From Bugulina stolonifera (taxonomy: Eukaryota; Bryozoa; Gymnolaemata; Cheilostomatida; Bugulidae), in NCBI GenBank assembly GCA_935421135.1, contig OW285196.1, positions 12,087,001 to 12,151,000 of the forward strand: a DNA stretch of 64,000 nucleotides, given 5' to 3'. Each line of letters opens with the position of its first letter. The stretch's first letter is position 1. A program made the translations under genes and the position numbers. Below the pieces are notes generated by a model. It saw only the letters and a list, made by a program, of their open reading frames with translations. It ran no database searches and was not told where the DNA came from. Positions 55,201 through 64,000 of the stretch are shown here, piece after piece.

Positions 55201-58200
55201 ACAGCATAGTTTTATATACCTTATCAAGGTGTTCAATCCTACTTCTGAACAGCAGGAGACAATCTTCATTCTCTCGTTGCTTATCCTAGAGAGAACACAA
55301 TGTCATATCAATGTTATATTGCACATAACTTATGGACTTTAACAAATGACACGGTTTTTTAATAACTGGTTTCACCGATCTCGTTGGAATAACAAAAAGT
55401 CATTCAGCGAAGATGATAATATACGCTGATAACTGTACAGTGAGACCGCATCTGATTGAATACAAGATTTGAAGAGTGTCTTATATGCTCCCTATATATA
55501 CAGCGTGGCATTCAAGAAACTAGGGCTACAGCACACCAGGAGATACTGATGAGTTAGAATTCACTAGCTGACCAACATATTACGTGGAACCACTGATCTC
55601 CAACAGGGAGCAGGTATCTGAACCCAGTAGTAGATAGTTGCATGCAACACTTACGACGATGTGAATAATAGAAAGTGGAATATTATGAACAGGGTGCCTT
55701 ATTCAGTAAAGAGAGCATTATGTAGACATTGACTGTACCTTTAAATATATATCAGTAAAGAGAGCATTATGTAGACACTGTTCCCTCATATCTAGCAAAC
55801 TTCTTACAGTCAAAGACCCGTACGCTCTGAAACATATCAGCACAAAAATGTTATAAGAATTAAGCATTTAACCAACCTTTTATAGCCTGTATCTATAGTG
55901 GTTTCACTTCAAATCAAAAACATTATTTAATCCAATCAAGCAAAGATACATGTACATGAGTAAAAAATTACAATAAATTGAAAGCTAACGAACTACAGAG
56001 AGTAACTGCAGTATTAATACTTTCAATCAAAAATCTTCAGACTCGATACAAATAGAACAGTTGTAGCCATGCTTGCTAAGTGTCCAGATTTTGTCAGGAC
56101 ACCCCCTGGTTTTTTTGGCTGTCCCTACTAATTTTTCAGCTGTCCTGATTTTTTATCTTTGGTAAAAATGTTGCCAAACCTCATAAAACACAAGATAAAA
56201 CCTAAAATAAGTCATTTACATTGAAGAAATTATTGTACAAGCCACTAAAAAGCACTAAGATTGATAATCTGATGCTGTTCAGTGATAAGTTTTATGCAAA
56301 TAATGTACACCCAAACTATGTCCAGGGATTCTGGTGTTTGTTCGGAGATTTTTGAGCTAAAATGTCCAGATTGTTTGCTCCTGCTTCTTGGCAAGTAGCC
56401 AATTTAGTGAATATCAGCAGCCAATAGATATATCTGTATGTGATTACATAATATGCCTGATCTATGAGAATGTCGGTCTACTCACGTTGGGTTGGTGGAG
56501 AGGTTTGATATTATAGTGAGATATTCATTTGAGAAAGATCTGGCTCTTTCCTCTACATTCTGTACATCTCTCTGGCTCTGGACAGCTCTAGCTGTAAACT
56601 ACACATCCAGGGATTCTGACTGATACCCAGTTCTAACTAATCACTTTATTATTCCCAATTTTTAACACTCTCTATTTCTCATCAATGAGAAAATAAATAA
56701 AGTTCCAGCTACTCTACATTCATACGTATTTCATTTTCCAAAATAGAGAAAAACAAAAAGCGGAGAGGACAACTCCATGACATACTGAATAGTCTATGAC
56801 TGGTGTATAAAACAAAATGATAGTCCCATGTGAGTTGTGCTCCCTCATGATATAATAAACTGGAATAATCCACCAATGCAGTAAAACTGCATTTATAGCC
56901 TGAGAATATACTCACCTTTGTGAGAGACTCCTTGAAACAGTCCAGCCAATAGACTCTAGCCTCAGCATCTTGAGTCAAGTCTACCTCATCTGGCAGATAT
57001 AGGTCAGGCTTGGCCAGATAAGGAAAAGTGATAAGAGGGGACGTATGCCTGCTTATCTGGAACGCTTCAAACTACAACCAAATTGGACACTATGATCACA
57101 TTGACACTTTGTTACCAGCCTGTACCCGTCATTTCTTAGATTCATTTTATTAATTATCTTGTTTATATCCAAACCTGGAAGCCAGTTTTTTCTATGGTAA
57201 TACACTTGATGGAATATTCCCTTAGACTACAAGTCTAGTTATACTGGTAGGGGGAAGTACCCACCATGTTAGTAGAGTGTCCTCTTGGGCTGGTAAGGCC
57301 AGAGCTACCCAGATAACTCTCTCCCCATGAATATTGGTCTATGTCCTCTTCGTCTGCCCCTTTTAAATATGCCCCGATAGCTCCGAGGTATCCTTCGTGT
57401 CGTAGAAACAATGCCTGGATGTTGCCCTAAAGACAAAACATCACTAAAAACATGTGGTTGATTAAACGATGCAATGCAAATTTTGGTTTGGTTTGAACAA
57501 AAACTTGAGAAAATTCACTGCATATAAAACAGAATTTTGAATAAAATCTAATTTGAAAACAGAGGAGATACCAGTTTCGGCTTCCATCACATTCCTATTG
57601 GTGGTTTATCCTTTTGAAAACTCGAATGATTACATGGACTTTAACTCGAAATGTAAGGAGAACAAAGAACTATGCCATACTTGGGCCGTGCTTGGGCTGT
57701 AGGCTTATAATGTACCCAAGCTACCGGATGACTGAGATAACCTCCTTCAGAGCAAAATGTCACCTACCAATCACTAACTACACAGTAGTCACGACTGACT
57801 CCATGTGATATAGCATGCATCCTCACCTGGGACCAATAGTCGATAGCGTGCGATATAGCATTCATAGTGTGAGGGTGACCTCTTATGAAGAAACCACCAA
57901 AATAGATCTTGTCTATGTTGTGCAGTCTGGCCGAGAGGCAGGCAATCTGTCCAATGTCGTTACTTATGAAGTACAGTAGGCTTTGGGCTAAGTCTCCTGG
58001 GCTATATCCAGGATCTACATAGAAGGAACAGGAAATACATGTAACATATAGTCATAAGTTCGACCTCTTCACTGTATAGCAACCATGAATATTGGCCACC
58101 AACCACAGTACATATACATGTGTGTTTTCACATTAAATATTACATATACAAGTGTATTTGAAACTGGGTCAATCTCCAGCATTTCATTACACGATTTATT

Positions 58201-60163
58201 TTCAAATATTCTTAGTTTGAGTTATGAAAGCGAAGGGAATTGAGTTTGTACCTGGCATTCTAGTGACTTTACCAAAGCTACTGGCCAACAAATCTGCAGG
58301 TAAACCGAGTGATTCTGCGGCATTTCCACCATATATATCCTGGACTAGAAGATCTACCTGCGTACAGATGCATACTATGTTATATTGACTATAATAATAA
58401 ACAAAGTGTACAAGCTTTAGGATGTGATTCAAGTAAGAAAATAACAAAAACTGTTGGATCATTAAATACTGCACTTACATTCTTATGGTTGCCTGTAGAA
58501 GCTAGCTGAATCAGGTCATCGAAGCTACTGACTCCAGTTAAAAGTGAGCCAAGACCCCAGAAAGTTCCGCCACCCATACTAGTACCGCCTACTCTAGAAT
58601 AAGACGTCTCAGACTCCACCTACAGGTAGAAGTAGTATAACATAGGACAGTGGATAGATGAAGGTCAATGAGCTACATAACTAGGCAGCTTTGGAGTTGC
58701 CCAATTTCTGGAAGAGACTTCCAGTATTAGGCTACAGGTACAAGTTTGGTAATTAGAGAACCATTTGCCAAGAAGAAACAACTCCAGAATTACATAGATG
58801 TACGTTTTAAATGACTAAAATTATTGCAAAGATAAAAATATACCATATATTGCAATCGTAATGAAAAGCAATCCAGAGACAGATCCAATTCATTTGAATT
58901 GTACGTAGTTATGATACTATTTTATCTAACCTACAGTACATACATGTACATTTGCACCAATTAAGTTTTAATAGGCTACAACTCTTATGACTGTTTGCTA
59001 TTCTTATGTGATCGATGCTTACCATACTTATATGGCCATCCATGTGGTTATACGTCTGCTTAATGCTTAAATGATTATATGAAAGTTCACTGTGCTTATA
59101 TGACTATTAGAGGTGCTTGAGTCGCTGTTTACTATGCTTATACGAGTATTTAATATGCTTATATGTTGATGCAACACCTTGAGTATGCTGACTCCAGATC
59201 CAATATTTACAAGCATGTAGGGAAAGATATCGGAAGCACTGGGTAGAAACTTGTATGCACTAGTACCAGGAGGTGGTTTTTTTTGGTAAACGAATGACTC
59301 ATCGGTTATACATCTGAGAAGGAAGCTACAGCCCTTCACCAGACAGTCCATCTCGTCCTCCTTGTCTATCCTGTAACAACAATCATGTGGTGACAGAACA
59401 TGTGATAAAACAAATCCAATACAATATACTATAAGTTGACATACAGAAGTTAGTAAATTGAATAACAATTTTAGAAAAGCACAAAAGCGATTGCACTCAA
59501 CACTCGAATATTAATCACAATTGTATCAGATTTAGTACAATGTAGAGTCGCAAAATATTTTAACCCCACTTCACCAAACCTCTATTGAAAATAGTGGAAA
59601 GCAAAAGAAAATTGGTTTTGATATTAATGAAAGACTGTTTGTCAACTGCGTGATCGACCAGTACTGTTAGTTCACAGATGCGTTTTCACATTTTAAAAAC
59701 AAAAGATTCTGATGAGTCGCAACAAGAATATTAGATAAGGAACAACAATCATTGTCAACATAGCATAATGCACTTCTAGTAACCAATCAACAACCTACTG
59801 GCAGCCAAGTTTACTAGTAATTAGGTCTCTGTATTTATAAGCCCCGCCTCCAGTAATCTTGATAGCCTTTCCCATTAATCTATCCGGTTGATGACGCAGT
59901 AGGTTTTGCTGAACAAAGTTGAGACAAGAGCTAATATACTTGGTCTCAAACTTGACAAAGTTTAGCATCTCCACGTCCTCCTCTGTCTCGGTAACTTGGT
60001 AGATGGACTAGAATTTGCAATAGAATATAATGACAAAGAGTTGTTTCCCTTGTCAAATGGTAAAAACCTCATATATAGAAAGTTAAAATGAAATGAGATG
60101 AAAATGGATGAATAGCAGTGGTGATAATAGTAGTAGTAGCAATAACAGAAATTAGGTGACTCC

Positions 60164-60199
<36 letters not shown>

Positions 60200-60811
60200 T
60201 AGTAGTGGTAGTAGTACTGGTAGTGGCAGTGGTAGTAGTGGTAGTAGTAGTAGTGGTAGTAGTAGTGGTAGTAGTACTGGTAGTGACAGTGGTAGTAGTG
60301 GTAGTAGTAGTAGTGGTAGTAGTGGCAGTAGTACTCTCAATCATCACCTCTAAGACTTGTATAGTTCAGCATACCCACCTGATGTGACCGATATTATGGG
60401 AATATGAGATACGAGGATGGTCAATAATAAGTCACTAAGAGAGAGCTAAAGTGAAAGTAGCTTATACCTGACTAACAGGACTCTCAGACACCTTGGTTGA
60501 TTTCCTCTTACTGGTTGTGCAATATGCTAGTTTAGCCAATGAACCACCTAAAAAGAGATATTGGTGATCTTCAAGTGAACCTATCTTGTAACACAGACAT
60601 GTCAGTTACACATTAAAACAAAGTAGATGTACATCATCAATATATATACTGGACAAAACTGCCAATAGGAAATCACATTAACATTACCAATGTCAATAGC
60701 AAATCTCCGAGCATTTTTTACATTGTGCAGAATATTGGGCAGTTCTAATGACGCTGCATATTCCGAGGAAACGTCTTCATCTGACGCATTTACTCCGTTA
60801 GCTGCTGCCAT
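52285..60811 (-). CDS. PANK4: Pantothenate kinase 4 / 4'-phosphopantetheine phosphatase (PANK4)
   Basis: Sixteen exons in transcript order: 60688-60811, 60468-60547, 59799-60007, 59178-59370, 58479-58619, 58252-58357, 57827-58014, 57265-57426, 56916-57071, 56486-56577, 55739-55826, 55220-55285, 53537-53675, 53062-53219, 52737-52906, 52285-52504; 2292 nt, 763 residues, close to vertebrate length. Residues 1-400 form the type II pantothenate kinase fold: [63 protein letters not shown]. Residues 402-763 form the DUF89 metal-dependent phosphatase: [19 protein letters not shown] with probable metal ligands D611, N612 and D647, and [10 protein letters not shown]. Glu144 (DEMDCLVKG) and Arg211 (SRVGGTS) align with the PANK3 catalytic E138 and R207. 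The start of exon 10 (56577) was chosen to keep phase and is the least certain boundary. Confidence 0.93.
53922..55050 (+). repeat. 16-bp minisatellite, about 70 copies, in a PANK4 intron
   Basis: Unit gtacgtagatgtgtaa, with a c/g variant (acctag or acgtag) and a rarer taagt/tatgt variant. The first 15 or so units are mostly the c form and later units mostly g, with patches. It occupies the intron between PANK4 exons 12 and 13. Confidence 0.95.
60150..60335 (+). repeat. Imperfect (GTA/GTG)n trinucleotide repeat in a PANK4 intron
   Basis: Runs of gta and gtg with a duplicated sub-block (agtactggtagtgrcagtgg at two sites). Open in most frames, so several ORFs overlap it. Non-coding. Confidence 0.95.
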
Positions 60812-63689
60812 CTATGATGGTAGAGAATCTGCAAATAATGGTGTAGAATTGGATATCTTATTTATACTTATTCTTACCTATATAATTATCATAAACATGG
60901 ATACTAAAGCTACCAAATCCCAATGATAAAGACCAAAATGCTTTCATTTTGAAATGGTGTTGTTTCTTCAGCGTGTCGATACATATTCCTGTCAATGCGT
61001 TGTAGGCCTAGTTAATTTAGTGCTTGGGGCATGCAAGCTATGAGGTATCAGTTTATGAAGTGAAAATTAAAAAACACTCAAAGTTCATGAGCCAGGCAGC
61101 ATCATTTTGCACACTACTGCATCAAATCATTGTGTACATTATTTAATCCTTGGATTCAGTCAAAGTTTGGTAGCCCAGTGTTTAATTCAGGAGGTAGATC
61201 AACTGCACCGTTTTAGGTAACACATGCTTTCTTAGTGAGAAGTACAACCGGCAAGCTAATAAGAATATAATATAGTTTAGATTTACTATTATAAAGAATC
61301 ATGATATAAAAGATTAAATACTACAATTGCAAAATAAAAATTGCATTTATATTATATTTGTAACTACAAAAAGGGTACTATTACTATAATTAAAAAAAAT
61401 ATAATATCTATATTAATTAATTAAATATAGAAACAAATATAAACGAATAGGCCTATAAATAAATCATATGCACAGCACAGTACACATTAGAAATTTAATG
61501 AGACACAATAATATAAAAAATATTTCATCAATAATAATAAAATGAGAATGAGTAGGTCTATATAAGAGTAACAGAACAGAATAGAATAGATAGAAGAGCA
61601 CATACATAACATTGATTATTGATACAAACACAAAGCTGTTGCAATAGAGTAAGAATAGCCAATAGGCCCTAATTAATTTAATGATTTGTATACAAACAAG
61701 CGCCACTGTTTCTATAACTCTTGTATCCAAAACAAAATGAAACATGACTATTTTTAAAATAAATTTAAAAACCTAAATACGCCTCCAATCACACTGCTGA
61801 TTTTTATTTCGATGCTGCAATTTTCACTTTGAAAACGAAAGTGGAGGAAATGACGTCGGGAAACAATAAGTCGGTAATTACTCACTTACTTAATTGGAGA
61901 TACCCGCTTTTGAGGGCCGTAAAAAGCAATCAAAATTTAGAACTACAATGTGTAGGTAATATTGTAGATGCACTGTATACTGAGGAGGCAACTCCTGACT
62001 AAATATTATGTACATGTACATGCATACATTATAAGCTATAGCCTATAACTCTTCAGTAAGCATCTCTTCTCAATTGCACCAGTGTAATGACATAAATATT
62101 GCACTGATTATGATCTACAGTTAGCTGAGAAAGGCATGAGAGCTGGTTGGAGAAGTATAAATAAGCAGCACAGTGCTAACATTTGTATATTTTTGTTGCA
62201 AGCACATGTTGCATAATATAACGTAAAGCATAATGACTGTGTTGTGTATATGTGCTTGTGGCACTACTTTTATATTATGGAAGTGAAATCAACTACAGTC
62301 AAAACCTATCAGGTTTTTCTCACTTGAAAACTTCTCTTTGAAGTCATCTGTGCCTTGAGCACATTTATGTTAACTGTGCACATTCCGGGAGTTGTTTTTC
62401 CATTCTGACCATCTAAAAATAAATTTTATAGCTGACCCAGAACAAATGATTTTGCTTCAACTTGGCGATTCTTATATGTATTAGTGCAGTGCACTGATAT
62501 TGTACCATTTAGATCCATTGTTACCACCAGATTAAGATGGGATTGCCAGCACATATTCTTAGAGTGTGCACTATTGTTCTTCTCTACAAGAGAGGATAAT
62601 TATGATATTATAACATCCACATTTATGTATTACATATTATAAAGCAAGAGGTGGTATAAAAGACTTGCATAATGTGTATTACACATGCATCATGGCGGAA
62701 AGCAGACTACACGCATGACAGTATACTCTGCTAAGAGCATGTTCTTCCTTTTCCTACCACATGCATGTTATCCATGTTTAAACATACTTGACATATACTT
62801 GACATACTTGTATACCAGTAATCTGCTGTATATAAGAGAGGCTTCCACAAGAAGTTAACAATAGGATGTAATATTTTGAGATATTAGAACATGGCAGCTA
62901 AACAATGCATCACAATATTAGCTTCTTTACAATAGAAGACAAATTATTTAATAACTGAGAAAAGAGAATCAGAGAATATTAAAATATGGAATACAATAGT
63001 TAGTATGCCCCACACAAGCAGATGATTTTACTCTAAACCCAAATGGGGTCATGAAACTAGATTAGTCCCCAGTCTGGGGCTAGAGCAGAGCACACAAATT
63101 AATTTAATGCCTAAAATTCAACCATTGGTATGGACACAGCCTTGTAGTAAACGAATATAAACATCTGTGTAGTGCAGCAGCGAGGCAAAACACGAGTAGT
63201 ACAATATTCCATATCAAATCAGGGTTAGATAAATTAATAGAACATTTAATATGTAATTGTTCAACTCAAACTAAATAAAACCAAAAATATTTTATCAATC
63301 TTGGCACACGCTACTATAACAGCAATGTGAAAGACATCTACCTCCTTTCTGTTATAAATAATAATACATAACATTATATTTTTAATTTTCTGATAAGCAA
63401 AAATATTGTCACTAAATGACCCCATGGTAACACAGGTAAAATATGATAAGTAAATTGGTTCCAAATTCCACATTAGATGGTCAATTATAGACACTGTTTA
63501 TATAATAGTTGATGGTTCTCATAGGAAGTTGAACTAGCCAATCAGCTGCGACCTCTGCTCAATACACTGTCTCAGCACATTATGTATAACTTAATAGAGG
63601 TCCATCAACACGTATATATAGAAGTGGTATGCTGTGCACTATTGGCTGAAGAATGCAAGCTATCAGTTCATTGGATAAGAGAGCCGCGC
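60812..63689. other. 5' flank of PANK4 and intergenic sequence
   Basis: No gene seen. The strongest regulatory-looking spot is 61831-61858 (GAAAACGAAAGT then TGACGTCG). Confidence 0.4.
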
Positions 63690-63905
63690 CTATTTATTAT
63701 CAACATTAACATCATTTCCGTCAGTCATTTCCCCATCAGCTGGTGAATTACTCTCGGATGATTGGTTAATGGTAGGATTAGCCCCGCCCTCTCTAGGACT
63801 GTCATTCTCTGTTGCGCTAGTGTTCGCGGCTGTGTGAGTAGAATCAACATCAGTGATCTCATCTTCTTCCACATCATTAACCGAAATGTCAGCACCTCCA
63901 GAATC
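63690..63905 (-). CDS. Last exon of an unrecognised acidic protein
   Basis: A terminal exon opens after a good acceptor (ctgttctag on the minus strand) and codes 71 residues to a TAG: DSGGADISVNDVEEDEITD, then many S, T, N, D and E residues. It is a low-complexity, acidic, probably disordered C terminus. The gene continues beyond the right edge, so its identity cannot be read here. An ATG lies inside the exon, so a single-exon 60-residue peptide is possible but less likely. Confidence 0.55.
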   Translation of the reverse strand, partial: DSGGADISVNDVEEDEITDVDSTHTAANTSATENDSPREGGANPTINQSSESNSPADGEMTDGNDVNVDNK

Positions 63906-64000
63906 CTAGAACAGCATATATTATATTATTGTATTTGTACATTGTACATGTATGTATATAATTTGGTTGTAGCAACAATATCAACACAGCGTTGAATAGG

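Noticed and set aside
55548..55575. CTGATGAG as a hammerhead core
   Set aside because: No GAAA arm and no stem II complement follows; chance match.

Overview
Eukaryotic, AT-rich, intron-rich animal DNA. GT-AG introns, metazoan families (PANK4, an MFSD4/NaGLT1-type transporter, membrane collagens, LRR proteins) and very frequent tacatgtacatgta-type sequence suggest an early-branching metazoan, most likely a demosponge. The organism is inferred from gene content only. Nearly all genes are split, so gene models were built exon by exon from splice signals and frame agreement.

Layout. 0.3-2.5 kb: 3' part of an unrecognised gene (+). 4.3-7.3 kb: two tandem, same-strand, two-exon genes for secreted six-cysteine peptides with the defensin (CS-alpha-beta) cysteine spacing. 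8.1-16.3 kb: nine-exon leucine-rich-repeat gene (-), whose introns carry a complete hammerhead-ribozyme motif, a 31-bp minisatellite of about 60 units and a tRNA-like SINE. 17.3-18.1 kb: LINE remnant (-). 20.5-22.9 and 25.7-28.3 kb: two tandem paralogous transmembrane collagen genes (+). 28.7-35.4 kb: eight-exon MFS sugar-transporter-like gene (-). 24-42 kb: at least six solo LTRs of one family, one inserted inside another. 40.4-45.3 kb: nucleotidyltransferase-TPR gene (+) with two in-frame TAA codons that either lie in short introns or disable it. 45.7-52.3 kb: repeats, including a perfect 81-bp inverted repeat, and no gene I can support. 52.3-60.8 kb: complete 16-exon PANK4 orthologue (-), which appears to keep both catalytic residues lost in mammalian PANK4. 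63.7 kb to the right edge: last exon of an unrecognised acidic protein (-).

The genes do not form one pathway. The defensin-like pair, and possibly the LRR and nucleotidyltransferase-TPR proteins, would fit immune or recognition roles. The collagens are pericellular matrix. The MFS and PANK4 proteins are metabolic. The most unusual items are the defensin-like pair, the intronic hammerhead ribozyme and the possibly catalytic PANK4.
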